A stretch of 64,000 nt of DNA from Kaistella gelatinilytica. GTDB taxonomy: Bacteria > Bacteroidota > Bacteroidia > Flavobacteriales > Weeksellaceae. The notes below the pieces were generated by a model, which was not told the DNA's origin, ran no database searches, and saw only the letters and a program-made list of their open reading frames with translations. Both the position numbers and the translations under genes were made by a program. Shown here in pieces: positions 52,990 to 61,800 of the stretch. How positions within the stretch are numbered: position 1 is the first letter of the stretch; each line of letters starts with the position of its first letter. Location of the stretch: NCBI RefSeq assembly GCF_015679325.1, contig NZ_JADPVI010000003.1, positions 186,001-250,000 of the forward strand. Direction: 5' to 3'.

Positions 52990-54219
52990 ATGCAGGAAAC
53001 AGAAAACAAATTCGAACTGTTAAAAGGCGACAAAGTACTTTGGAGCGTGATCTTGCTGATCTCGTTCTTCTCTGTCTTTCCGGTGTATTCCGCCAGTTCA
53101 AATTTGGAATTTATCGTGAACAACGGTACTACGACGACTCACTTGATGAAGCACATGTTTTTCGTGATCCTTGGTTTGGCGATCATGCGATCTGTAGGGT
53201 TTTTCAAGTACGAACATATCGGTAAACTGAGCAGTATTCTGCTCGGAATCATGGTTTTACTTTTAATTTTAACCATGTTTACAGGACAGCAGATCGACGG
53301 AGCTTCGGCTTCCCGTTGGTTAAAAATCCCCGGAACACCAATTTCCTTCCAGCCATCGTCGTTTGCCTACTTATTACTCGTAGTTTATCTCTGCAGATAT
53401 TTAACAAAAAGAATTAAAAGAGACCGACTTGCCATCGAAAATGTGCTCTATATTTTCGGACCAGTTTTGTTGGTTTTTGCGCTTGTTGCAAAAGATAATG
53501 GTTCTACAGCTTTAATGATCTTATTGGTTTCTTTAGCCGTAATGGTGGTGGGACAACTTAATAAAAAATACATTTTAGGTTTCATGGGAGTCGCCGTTGT
53601 AGCAATCGGAATGTTCATGTTTTTAGCATTAAAGACCGATTTAATTGGCAGCAACCGTGTTCATACTTGGATGAGTCGTGTTGAAACGTTCAGCAATACA
53701 AAAAAAACAACTGATGTTGAAGATGAAACTTTAAAAGCAAAAAATTATCAGGTCATGCAGGCAAAAGCTGCGATCGTTCACGGTGGAATTACCGGAATGG
53801 GACCGGGGAAAAGTGCTTTAAAACAAATGCTTCCACAATCTGCCTCCGACTTTATTTTTGCCATAATCGTTGAAGAGTATGGATTTTTTGGAGCCGTATT
53901 TTTGATAGTTCTCTACCTCATCATGATTATCCGAATTGTAATGATAGCCAGTAAAATGCCTGCGTTTTTCGGGAGTTTACTCGTGCTCAGTTTGGGAATA
54001 ATGATATTCATGCAGCTTTCCGTCAATATTGCCGTCGCCATTAATTTGATTCCGGTTACAGGACAGCCTTTGCCTTTAATAAGTTATGGTGGAACCTCGA
54101 TGCTGGTCACCTATATTCAGCTCGGAATTATATTAAATGTGAGTTCCAGAATTCAGGTTTATGACGAAGAAGGAATGGGTAAAACGCAGAATATTGAAGA
54201 AATAAATGACATCGCATAA
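52990..54219 (+). CDS. ftsW: Lipid II polymerase FtsW (SEDS family)
   Basis: A 409-residue SEDS-family glycosyltransferase that polymerises septal peptidoglycan together with FtsI. About ten transmembrane helices, with GASASRWLKIPGTPISFQPSSFAYL, the periplasmic YQVMQAKAAIVHGGITGMGPGKS and FIFAIIVEEYGFFGA. The segment LIPVTGQPLPLISYGGTSML near the end contains the conserved glycines and serine of the family. The C-terminus is cytoplasmic. murG follows after a 38-base spacer with a palindrome. Confidence 0.96.
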   Translation: MQETENKFELLKGDKVLWSVILLISFFSVFPVYSASSNLEFIVNNGTTTTHLMKHMFFVILGLAIMRSVGFFKYEHIGKLSSILLGIMVLLLILTMFTGQQIDGASASRWLKIPGTPISFQPSSFAYLLLVVYLCRYLTKRIKRDRLAIENVLYIFGPVLLVFALVAKDNGSTALMILLVSLAVMVVGQLNKKYILGFMGVAVVAIGMFMFLALKTDLIGSNRVHTWMSRVETFSNTKKTTDVEDETLKAKNYQVMQAKAAIVHGGITGMGPGKSALKQMLPQSASDFIFAIIVEEYGFFGAVFLIVLYLIMIIRIVMIASKMPAFFGSLLVLSLGIMIFMQLSVNIAVAINLIPVTGQPLPLISYGGTSMLVTYIQLGIILNVSSRIQVYDEEGMGKTQNIEEINDIA

Positions 54220-54224
54220 ATCGC

Positions 54225-54247
54225 AGAGACGCGATTGATCGCGTGTC
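54225..54247. repeat. Palindrome of the GAGACGCGA type
   Basis: CGCGA (54230-54234) pairs with TCGCG (54239-54243) around TTGA, with GAGA before and TGTC after. It lies 10 bases before the murG start, so it would fold in the translation initiation region. Confidence 0.55.
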
Positions 54248-54257
54248 CAAAAAAAAT

Positions 54258-55364
54258 ATGAACAAAAATTTAAAAATAGTACTCAGCGGAGGCGGAACAG
54301 GTGGACACATCTTTCCAGCAATTGCTATTGCCGACGAGATCAAAAAAAGATTTCCGACGGCCGAATTTTTATTCATTGGTGCAAATGGAAAAATGGAGAT
54401 GGAAAAAGTTCCACAAGCAGGTTACAAAATTATAGGATTAAACATCGCCGGATTTGACAGAGGAAATTTATTGAAAAATATAAACCTTCCTTTTAAGGTA
54501 ATTTCAAGTTTGATGAAAGCGAAGAAAGCCATCAAAGAATTTAACCCGGATTTCGCAGTCGGAACTGGAGGATTTGCGAGCGGACCAGCTTTATATACCG
54601 CTTCAAGATTAGATGTTCCAATTTTTGTACAGGAGCAAAATTCTTTACCCGGAAAAACGAACATTTTTTTATCAAAGAAAGCAAAAGCAGTTTTCACAGC
54701 TTATCCAAATATGGAGAAATTTTTCCACGGAACGAAAACCTTTTTTCTGGGAAATCCGATTCGCAAAAATATTATTACAGATCTAATAGAAACTAAATCT
54801 GCGAAAGAAAAATTAGGTTTAAATGGAGATAAACTGACCATTCTTTCTGTCGGCGGTTCTTTAGGATCACGAACATTAAATAATGGTTGGAAAGAAAATT
54901 TAGAGGAAATCAATGCTAAAGATTATCAACTCATCTGGCAAACCGGGAAAACAGATTTTAAAGAATTGTCATCAAATATTGAAAATTCCGCTTCCATCCA
55001 AATTAGGGAATTTATTTCAGATATGGCTTTAGCTTATTCTGCGGCAGATGTGATTGTATCCAGAGCTGGAGCAATTGCGATTTCGGAACTAGCGATGGCA
55101 AAAAAGCCTGTGCTTTTGGTTCCTTTTCCTTTTGCTTCAGAAGATCATCAAACCAAAAATGCGATGACATTGGTAGAAAAGAATGCGGCAAAAATGGTAA
55201 AAGACACCGAAATGAAAGAAAAATTTCTGCCGACTTTATTAGAGATCTGCGAGAATGAAAATGTACGAAAAGAAATGTCTGCAAATCTGGAATTTTTTGC
55301 AAAACCAAAAGCCACCGAGGAAATTGTAAGTGAGATTTTAAAAATATTAAAAATCAGTTCTTAA
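54258..55364 (+). CDS. murG: UDP-GlcNAc--MurNAc-pyrophosphoryl-undecaprenol N-acetylglucosaminyltransferase
   Basis: MurG adds GlcNAc to lipid I to form lipid II. The 368-residue GT28 protein has GGGTGGH at 11-17, the second glycine-rich loop (SVGGSLGSRTLNN) and the donor-binding segment VSRAGAIAISELAMAKKPVLLVPFPFASEDHQTKNA. GTG at 54243 is in frame, but it lies in the palindrome and the N-terminus MNKNLKIVLSGG fits the family. A 173-base spacer separates it from murC. Confidence 0.97.
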   Translation: MNKNLKIVLSGGGTGGHIFPAIAIADEIKKRFPTAEFLFIGANGKMEMEKVPQAGYKIIGLNIAGFDRGNLLKNINLPFKVISSLMKAKKAIKEFNPDFAVGTGGFASGPALYTASRLDVPIFVQEQNSLPGKTNIFLSKKAKAVFTAYPNMEKFFHGTKTFFLGNPIRKNIITDLIETKSAKEKLGLNGDKLTILSVGGSLGSRTLNNGWKENLEEINAKDYQLIWQTGKTDFKELSSNIENSASIQIREFISDMALAYSAADVIVSRAGAIAISELAMAKKPVLLVPFPFASEDHQTKNAMTLVEKNAAKMVKDTEMKEKFLPTLLEICENENVRKEMSANLEFFAKPKATEEIVSEILKILKISS

Positions 55365-55433
55365 AACTAAAACCAGCCAAAAAGTGACAAATCAGCAAAA
55401 AAGATAAAGAACCTTATAAACAATTAACAAAAA

Positions 55434-55475
55434 GCCACGAAGTGGCGCAATCAACAGCAAAGGGTGAAGCCCTTT
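55434..55475. repeat. Twin-hairpin repeat element
   Basis: GCCAC-GAA-GTGGC, the spacer gcaatcaacagc, then AAAGGGT-GAA-GCCCTTT. The layout equals the element at 48861-48904, with fully different stem sequences. Confidence 0.75.
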
Positions 55476-55506
55476 GAATTTGAAAAAACAAAAACAATAA
55501 TAGAAA

Positions 55507-55531
55507 GCCCTGCAAGGGCGCAATCAATAAC
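55507..55531. repeat. Half copy of the twin-hairpin element
   Basis: GCCCT-GCA-AGGGC followed by gcaatcaataac, which is the same spacer as in the copy just upstream. The second hairpin is missing; murC starts six bases later. Confidence 0.65.
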
Positions 55532-55537
55532 ACGAAA

Positions 55538-56893
55538 ATGAAACCTTTAACAAGCTATCAAAACTTCTACTTCGTAGGAATCGGCGGCATCGGAATGAGT
55601 GCTTTGGCGCGCTATTTCCGGGCGTCGAACAACAATGTTTTGGGATACGATAAAACCGTAACCAAGCTTACCAATATCTTAGTTTCCGAAGGAATTGACA
55701 TTGTTTTTGAAGATGTTATAACTGATAAAATTCAAAATTTAGTCAAAGAAAATACACTCGTCATTTATACGCCCGCAATTAAAAAACTAGACCTACTCAA
55801 TTATTTTAATGAAAATGGTTTCACAGTTTTAAAAAGAGCGAAAGTTCTTGGAATGATCACCGAAAACACCAATTGTATTGCGATTGCAGGAACGCACGGT
55901 AAAACGACAACTTCCTCTTTGGTGGCGCATTTGTGTAAAGAAGCGAATCTTCCTTTTTCTTGTTTTTTGGGTGGAATTGCTGAGAATTTTAAATCAAATT
56001 TCCTGTTTAATGGAAATGAAATTTCTGTAGTTGAAGCAGATGAATACGATAGGAGTTTTCTGAACCTTTCTCCAAATTGGGCGGCAATAACTTCGATTGA
56101 TGCAGATCATTTGGATATTTACGGCGATAAGGAAACGATTGAACAAGGATTCAGAGATTTTGCGGATCTGGTTCCGGAAAGTGATCAACTTTTTGTACGA
56201 AAAGGAATTCACATTGGAAGAGAAGCGAAAACTTACGCCGTTAATGAAGAAGCTGATTTTTATTCCGATAATATTCGGGAAATAGGCGACAAAATTTATT
56301 TTGATTTCCATACGCCGAATGAAGAAATTGATGATTTTGTTTGGGAAATTCCGGGCATTCATAATGTTGAGAATGCGACGGTCGCAATTGCAATCCTGAA
56401 TAATTTAGGCGTTGATTTTGAAACTTTGAAAAATGGAATCGCCAATTTCAAAGGAATTAAAAGAAGATACACGAAACATAATTTCGACAGCGGAAAAATT
56501 TATATCGATGATTACGCGCACCATCCAACAGAATTGAATGCAGTCATCGGGTCGATAAAAACGTTTTATCCGCATCAAAAATTACTGGTGGTTTTCCAGC
56601 CACATTTATTTAGCAGAACACGAGATTTTGCAGATGGTTTTGCAGAAAGTTTGGATAAAGCAGATGAATTGCTATTACTTGATATTTATCCAGCTCGGGA
56701 ATTACAGGAAAATTTTGAAGGAATAACTTCAAAATGGCTTTTAGAGAAAATTAAATTAGAGAAAAAAGAGGTTTCACCTTTAGACGAGGCCTTTAATAAA
56801 ATAAAAGAAAAAGACTTTGATGTTCTATTGACTGTTGGTGCCGGAAATATCGATACTTTGTCTGATGGGATTGTAGAATGGTTGAAGCTATGA
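55538..56893 (+). CDS. murC: UDP-MurNAc--L-alanine ligase
   Basis: MurC adds the first residue, L-alanine, to UDP-MurNAc. The 451-residue ligase has GIGGIGMS (14-21), GTHGKTT (118-124), the EADEYDRSFLNLSPNWAAITSIDADHLDIY segment and the C-terminal YIDDYAHHPTELNAVI with FQPHLFSRTRDF. All family motifs are present. Its stop codon overlaps the start of the following unknown gene (ATGA). Confidence 0.97.
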   Translation: MKPLTSYQNFYFVGIGGIGMSALARYFRASNNNVLGYDKTVTKLTNILVSEGIDIVFEDVITDKIQNLVKENTLVIYTPAIKKLDLLNYFNENGFTVLKRAKVLGMITENTNCIAIAGTHGKTTTSSLVAHLCKEANLPFSCFLGGIAENFKSNFLFNGNEISVVEADEYDRSFLNLSPNWAAITSIDADHLDIYGDKETIEQGFRDFADLVPESDQLFVRKGIHIGREAKTYAVNEEADFYSDNIREIGDKIYFDFHTPNEEIDDFVWEIPGIHNVENATVAIAILNNLGVDFETLKNGIANFKGIKRRYTKHNFDSGKIYIDDYAHHPTELNAVIGSIKTFYPHQKLLVVFQPHLFSRTRDFADGFAESLDKADELLLLDIYPARELQENFEGITSKWLLEKIKLEKKEVSPLDEAFNKIKEKDFDVLLTVGAGNIDTLSDGIVEWLKL

Positions 56894-57414
56894 AACTAAA
56901 ATTTTCATTTTTGCTACTGCTGTTAATTTTTGGAATTTCATTTTCTCAATCTAAAACAGATTTGGCAGCAGCAGACAAAATCAATAAATACGCTGACCGA
57001 ATCGACAAGGATTCGAGCAGAGCGAAATATACTTTTGAAATTCCTGTTAAAGGAAAATTGATCAGGTATGAATATGAAAAAGAAGGGAATGAAATTATAA
57101 AAATGACCAGAAAATGGGACGAAAATAACGGAAAATACACAGATACGTATTCCGATTATTTCTTATTAAAAAATGAAGCGAAAGTTTTAGCATTGCAAAG
57201 CATCACTTATAAAAATAAATCAGACGCTACAGATATTGGCGGATGGAACTGCAAATTTTGGATCAAAAATGATCGCGTAATAAATATGACTTCTCTGGGT
57301 CACGGAAAAACAGAACGTGACGATTGGGATTATGAACTGGAGCTCAAAGAAAACTTCAGCTATATGTTAAAAACAGTAAAAAACTTTGATCAGAAATTAA
57401 GTCAAAAAAAGTAA
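56890..57414 (+). CDS. Exported protein of unknown function inside the dcw cluster
   Basis: A 174-residue protein with a clear signal peptide (MKLKFSFLLLLLIFGISFSQ) and a soluble mature part of about 155 residues. I recognise no family. The mature chain is Lys- and Asp-rich with several beta-like stretches (RAKYTFEIPVKGKLIRYEYE, YSDYFLLKNEAKVLALQS, GGWNCKFWIKNDRVINM) and a single Cys. The ATG overlaps the murC stop by four bases, and ftsQ starts right after its own stop, so the gene is translationally coupled on both sides. A role at the periplasmic face of the division site is inferred from context. An in-frame extension to 56878 is unlikely. Confidence 0.75.
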   Translation: MKLKFSFLLLLLIFGISFSQSKTDLAAADKINKYADRIDKDSSRAKYTFEIPVKGKLIRYEYEKEGNEIIKMTRKWDENNGKYTDTYSDYFLLKNEAKVLALQSITYKNKSDATDIGGWNCKFWIKNDRVINMTSLGHGKTERDDWDYELELKENFSYMLKTVKNFDQKLSQKK

Positions 57415-58470
57415 ATGAAAAACAAATTCAGAATATTAAAAATTTTAATTACAGTGATCATCTTTGGATTTCTGCTGAGTTTTTCGTTGAAAAGATTCAA
57501 TAATAAACCCATGGAAAAAGTTTCGGTGAACATGACCAAAACTAAAAGTCCGGTTTATTTTATTGATGAGAAAGATGTAAAAGATTTGGTGAAAAGTTCA
57601 AATCCGACAAAGAGAGTTGGCGACATTAATATTCCAGCCTTAGAAAAAAAATTAAATCAACTTCCCGGAGTTGACAGCGCAAATGTTTATTTGAATTTAA
57701 ATGGAAATTTGAATTTAGACATTAAACAGAGAGTTCCAGCTTTTAGATTGAACAAAGATGGTAACGATTTTTATGTAGACGAAAAAGGCACAGAGTTTCC
57801 AATTTCGAAAAATTATTCGTTCCCATGCATGCTTGTTACGGGAAATGTTAAAAGTTCGGAGTATCCAAAACTTGCTGAGTTGGTTAATAAAATTGATAAA
57901 GATGAATTCAGTAAAAAATATTTCATCGGTATTTCAAAAGAGAAAGACAATTATAATCTGTTAACAAGCGAAGGAAATTATAAAGTTGAAATTGGCGATT
58001 TAGATAACATTAATCTCAAAGTAAAAGGCTTTAAAACCTTTGTCGAAAAGTATTTAATTTTCCAACAACCGGAAAAGTACAGCAAGATCTCAGTAAAATA
58101 CAACAATCAAATTGTGACTACACTGAATCCGAACTTTAAAGAAAATGACAGTATCATTAGTGTAGGATATAAAGAACTGGCGAAATTACCGGTTATCGCG
58201 CAGAAAAAAGCAGAAGCCTTAAATCACGCTTCTTCAAACACGACAAAGTTAGAAGTAGTAAAACCAGCGGTTAAAAAAACGGTATCGAAACCGGCAGAAA
58301 AACCAAAGACTACTCCGGCAAAAGCGGTTACGACAAAAGTAAAATCTAAGCCTGCTGTAAAAAAGGAAACGCAAACCGTAAAGAAAGAAACAGTGAAGCC
58401 AAAAACTTCAGACCACAATAAGACCAAACCTTCCCCTTCAAAACCAAAAGGAAAGGTTAAAGTTGAATAA
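57415..58470 (+). CDS. ftsQ: FtsQ-like cell division protein with basic C-terminal tail
   Basis: A 351-residue bitopic division protein. The transmembrane helix is at about 9-26 (KILITVIIFGFLLSFSLK). The periplasmic POTRA-like and beta domains follow (INIPALEKKLNQLPGVDSANVYLNLNGNLNLDIKQRVPAFRL, then DGNDFYVDEKGTEFPI), characteristic of FtsQ/DivIB. The final 75 residues or so are a Lys/Pro/Thr/Val repeat-like tail (KPAVKKTVSKPAEKPK, and so on) that ends the protein. Such a tail should lie in the periplasm. Position between murC and ftsA supports the name. ftsA follows after 88 bases. Confidence 0.88.
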   Translation: MKNKFRILKILITVIIFGFLLSFSLKRFNNKPMEKVSVNMTKTKSPVYFIDEKDVKDLVKSSNPTKRVGDINIPALEKKLNQLPGVDSANVYLNLNGNLNLDIKQRVPAFRLNKDGNDFYVDEKGTEFPISKNYSFPCMLVTGNVKSSEYPKLAELVNKIDKDEFSKKYFIGISKEKDNYNLLTSEGNYKVEIGDLDNINLKVKGFKTFVEKYLIFQQPEKYSKISVKYNNQIVTTLNPNFKENDSIISVGYKELAKLPVIAQKKAEALNHASSNTTKLEVVKPAVKKTVSKPAEKPKTTPAKAVTTKVKSKPAVKKETQTVKKETVKPKTSDHNKTKPSPSKPKGKVKVE

Positions 58471-58495
58471 TATAAAAAGTCAATTAATGGCGCAT

Positions 58496-58524
58496 TAGTA
58501 AAGCGGCGGACGAAATCCTAAGCA
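58496..58524. repeat. Degenerate hairpin remnant before ftsA
   Basis: AAGCGGCGGACGAAATCCTAAGC resembles the second hairpin of the element at 48886-48904, but its stem is degenerate. It may be a decayed copy of the twin-hairpin family. Confidence 0.35.
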
Positions 58525-58558
58525 TTAAGAATTAGTAAAAATCAAATCGAACATACAA

Positions 58559-59926
58559 ATGGAAAAACACGAGTATTCAGTAGGCCTCGACATCGGTACC
58601 ACAAAGATTGTGACGATCGTCGGGAGAAGAAATGCCCACGGAAAAATTGAGATTCTCGGCGTTGGAAAAGCAAAAAGTCTGGGCGTTCACAAAGGTATTG
58701 TTAACAATATCTCCCAAACCATTCAATCCATCAAAGCCGCAGTAGCAGAAGCGCAAAGTAGTTCCGGCGTTCCTATTCACAAAGTTACAGTAGGAATTGC
58801 TGGCAAACACATTCGATCTCTGCAACATTCAGATTATATTATGAGGGACAATCCCGACCAATATATTACTGAAGATGATATTGAAAGATTAAAAGATCAG
58901 GTGAAGAAACTCGTGATGCTTCCAGGTGAAGAAATTATTCATGTTCTTCCGCAGGAATATAAAGTTGATTCTGAAGGTGAAATTCAGGAGCCAATTGGTA
59001 TGCACGGAAAACGTTTGGAAGCAAATTTCCACGTTGTAGTTGGACAAATGGGGAGCATTAGAAATATTGCAAGATGCGTTCGTGAAGCTGGTTTAGAGAT
59101 GGAAGCTTTGACTTTAGAACCGCTTGCTTCTTCTGAATCGGTTTTGACTAAAGAAGAAAAAGAAGCTGGAGTTGCCATCGTAGATATTGGTGGTGGTACG
59201 ACAGATATTGCTATTTTTAAAGATAATATTATTCGTCATACCTGCGTCATTCCTTATGGTGGCGGAATTATTACCGATGATATTAAAGAAGGTTGTTCCA
59301 TCATTGAAAAACATGCAGAACAACTGAAAGTAAAGTTCGGTTCTGCAGTTCCGGAATTGGAGAAAGATTCAACTTTCGTTACCATTCCAGGTTTACACGG
59401 AAGACCGGATAAAGAAATTTCCTTAAAAACTTTAGCTCAAGTTGTAAATGCTCGCGTTGAAGAAATTCTGGAAATGGTGAATACTGAATTAAAAGCTTAT
59501 GGCGCTTTTGAACAGAAGAAGAAACTAATTGCAGGAATTGTTTTGACAGGTGGTGGTTCAAACCTTCGTCATCTTCGTCAGTTGGCCAATTATACAACTG
59601 GTTTCGACAGCAGAATTGGGTTCGCGAATGAATATGTTGCGAATGATAAAAACCAGCAGTTAAAAGGTCCGGAATATGCTACTTCAATCGGATTATTGAT
59701 GGAAAGTTTAAAAATTCGTGATAAGAAAAACGGCGTTGAACAACCAGAAGAAATCGTCGAAAAAGTAGAGGAAGTTGTACAAAATCAAAATGTTGCCGCC
59801 GAATCTCCTGAATTTAGAACTGAAGAAAAAGTGGTTTCTGAAGCTGCAAATCGCAGAAGAGACAAACTCACCATCGGTCAAAAAATTATGGAAAGCGTAA
59901 AAAAATTCTTCGAAGAAGTTGAATAA
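58559..59926 (+). CDS. ftsA: Cell division protein FtsA
   Basis: FtsA is the actin-like protein that tethers the FtsZ ring to the membrane. The 455-residue protein has SVGLDIGTTKIVTIVG (phosphate 1), the SHS2-type insert, VAIVDIGGGTTDIAIFKDN (phosphate 2) and IVLTGGGSNLRHLRQL. A membrane-targeting amphipathic helix at the C-terminus is present: IGQKIMESVKKFFEEVE. A 60-residue acidic/hydrophilic linker (EIVEKVEEVVQNQN and on) precedes that helix, longer than in E. coli. ftsZ follows 17 bases on. Confidence 0.96.
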   Translation: MEKHEYSVGLDIGTTKIVTIVGRRNAHGKIEILGVGKAKSLGVHKGIVNNISQTIQSIKAAVAEAQSSSGVPIHKVTVGIAGKHIRSLQHSDYIMRDNPDQYITEDDIERLKDQVKKLVMLPGEEIIHVLPQEYKVDSEGEIQEPIGMHGKRLEANFHVVVGQMGSIRNIARCVREAGLEMEALTLEPLASSESVLTKEEKEAGVAIVDIGGGTTDIAIFKDNIIRHTCVIPYGGGIITDDIKEGCSIIEKHAEQLKVKFGSAVPELEKDSTFVTIPGLHGRPDKEISLKTLAQVVNARVEEILEMVNTELKAYGAFEQKKKLIAGIVLTGGGSNLRHLRQLANYTTGFDSRIGFANEYVANDKNQQLKGPEYATSIGLLMESLKIRDKKNGVEQPEEIVEKVEEVVQNQNVAAESPEFRTEEKVVSEAANRRRDKLTIGQKIMESVKKFFEEVE

Positions 59927-59943
59927 TTAAAAAAACAAATACT

Positions 59944-61791
59944 ATGGAAAATATTAATACCCCAGGATTTTCATTTGATTTACCAAAAGGAAATTCCTCA
60001 ATTATAAAGGTTATCGGAGTTGGCGGTGGCGGAAACAATGCCTTGAAGCACATGTACGAACGTGGAATTCACGGCGTAGATTTCGTGATCTGTAACACCG
60101 ATGCACAAACTCTTGACAATAACCCTGTCTCTAATAAAGTACAACTCGGAATGTCCATTACAGAAGGACTTGGCGCTGGAGCTGATCCTGAAGTTGGAGA
60201 AAAAGCTGCGATAGAAAGTATCGAAGAAATTAAAGCTGCTCTTGGACAAAATACCAAAATGGTTTTTATCACTGCAGGAATGGGTGGTGGAACCGGAACT
60301 GGGGCCGCTCCAATTATTGCAAAAGTGGCAAAAGATATGGGCATCTTAACGATCGGTATCGTAACAATTCCTTTCAGTTTTGAAGGGAAAAGAAGATTGG
60401 AACAGGCAGATATTGGTCTTGAAAAATTAAGAAATAATGTCGATTCTTTGATCGTCATTAATAATGATAAATTACGTCAGCAATTTGGAAATCTTGGATT
60501 CAAATCTGGTTTCTCTAAAGCGGATGAAGTTTTAACCAACGCTGCAAAAGGAATGGCAGAAGTTATTACGGGATATTTTGATGTTAACATCGACTTCCGT
60601 GATGCAAAATCTGTTTTAGCAAATTCTGGAACAGCATTGATGTCAAATGGAGTTGCTTCAGGCGAAAACAAAGCAGAAGATGCAGTAAAAAAAGCGCTTG
60701 ATTCTCCTCTATTAAATGACAACAAAATTACAGGTGCGAAAAATGTTTTGCTCTTGATCAGAAGTGGTTCCGAAGAAGTTACCATGGATGAGATCGGAGT
60801 AATTATGGATCATATTCAAAAAGAAGCTGGTAACACTGCAGATATTATTTTTGGGGTTGGAACTGACGAAGAATTAGGAGATTCTGTAAGCGTTTTGGTG
60901 ATTGCTACAGGTTTTTCTAATGAAGACAGAAAACACGCCGGATCTACGGAGAAAATCAAATTTGCTCTGGAAGATTCAATGGAACCAACGAGAAACTCTC
61001 CTTTCAAACAAAAGATGGAGAAAGAGGAAATTAAAAGAGAAAATTTCAATAGAAAAAGCCTTTTTATCTTAGATGATGAAGATGATTTCAATACTCCGGA
61101 ATTCAAAACGACTTCCGTCGAAAGACCTTCTACATTACAGAAAGAGCAACCTGCAGAAGTCAAATACTTTGATCTGGAAGATGAAGAAAAACCGGATCAG
61201 ACTTTTAATATCTCCTCTGAAGATAACGGAATGAATTTATTTTCTTTTGACAATGATTCTTCAGAATCGCTCGAAAGAGAGTCTTTTACCTTCGAGACTG
61301 AAGAAATAATTGAAAAGAAACCATCGCAAATCACAAATACTTTTTCGGAAGAAAGTGCCATGGAATTCAGTTTTTTCGTAAACGAACCGATTGAGGAGCC
61401 GAAAGTTGAAACGCCGCAACCAAAAGCAGAAATCAAACCTGAACCGGTTCAAAAGTTAGCACCCAAGGTGGAAGAGACCAAGATGGAAGTGGAAATTGAA
61501 ACCAATGACGAATTGGCGAAATTCGAAACCGAAAATGATTTTACATTTATCACCAAAACAACTCCGAATGAGAAAGTTTTGGAGAGAAGAAATAAACTGA
61601 AAGAATTCAACTCCAGATATCAGGTGACTGATTCTGAAAATGATTTCGATACGATCCCGGCGTTCAAAAGAAAAAACATCATGTTGGAAGGACACAATGC
61701 ATCTTCACAAACCATCAGTAATTTCCTTACAGAAACCGATGGAAAAATGCAGGTTCGCGAAAACAGATTTTTGAACAAAGATGTAGATTAA
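59944..61791 (+). CDS. ftsZ: Cell division GTPase FtsZ, long form
   Basis: A 615-residue tubulin homologue that forms the Z ring. The GTPase core (1-about 320) has IGVGGGGNNALKHM and the signature GGGTGTG (114-120). An intrinsically disordered, acidic region of about 245 residues follows, roughly five times the E. coli linker. The conserved C-terminal peptide DTIPAFKRKN is at 569-578, yet the protein continues for another 37 residues, ending MQVRENRFLNKDVD. The core is complete. The position at the end of the dcw cluster is standard. Confidence 0.97.
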   Translation: MENINTPGFSFDLPKGNSSIIKVIGVGGGGNNALKHMYERGIHGVDFVICNTDAQTLDNNPVSNKVQLGMSITEGLGAGADPEVGEKAAIESIEEIKAALGQNTKMVFITAGMGGGTGTGAAPIIAKVAKDMGILTIGIVTIPFSFEGKRRLEQADIGLEKLRNNVDSLIVINNDKLRQQFGNLGFKSGFSKADEVLTNAAKGMAEVITGYFDVNIDFRDAKSVLANSGTALMSNGVASGENKAEDAVKKALDSPLLNDNKITGAKNVLLLIRSGSEEVTMDEIGVIMDHIQKEAGNTADIIFGVGTDEELGDSVSVLVIATGFSNEDRKHAGSTEKIKFALEDSMEPTRNSPFKQKMEKEEIKRENFNRKSLFILDDEDDFNTPEFKTTSVERPSTLQKEQPAEVKYFDLEDEEKPDQTFNISSEDNGMNLFSFDNDSSESLERESFTFETEEIIEKKPSQITNTFSEESAMEFSFFVNEPIEEPKVETPQPKAEIKPEPVQKLAPKVEETKMEVEIETNDELAKFETENDFTFITKTTPNEKVLERRNKLKEFNSRYQVTDSENDFDTIPAFKRKNIMLEGHNASSQTISNFLTETDGKMQVRENRFLNKDVD

Positions 61792-61800
61792 AATTAATCT

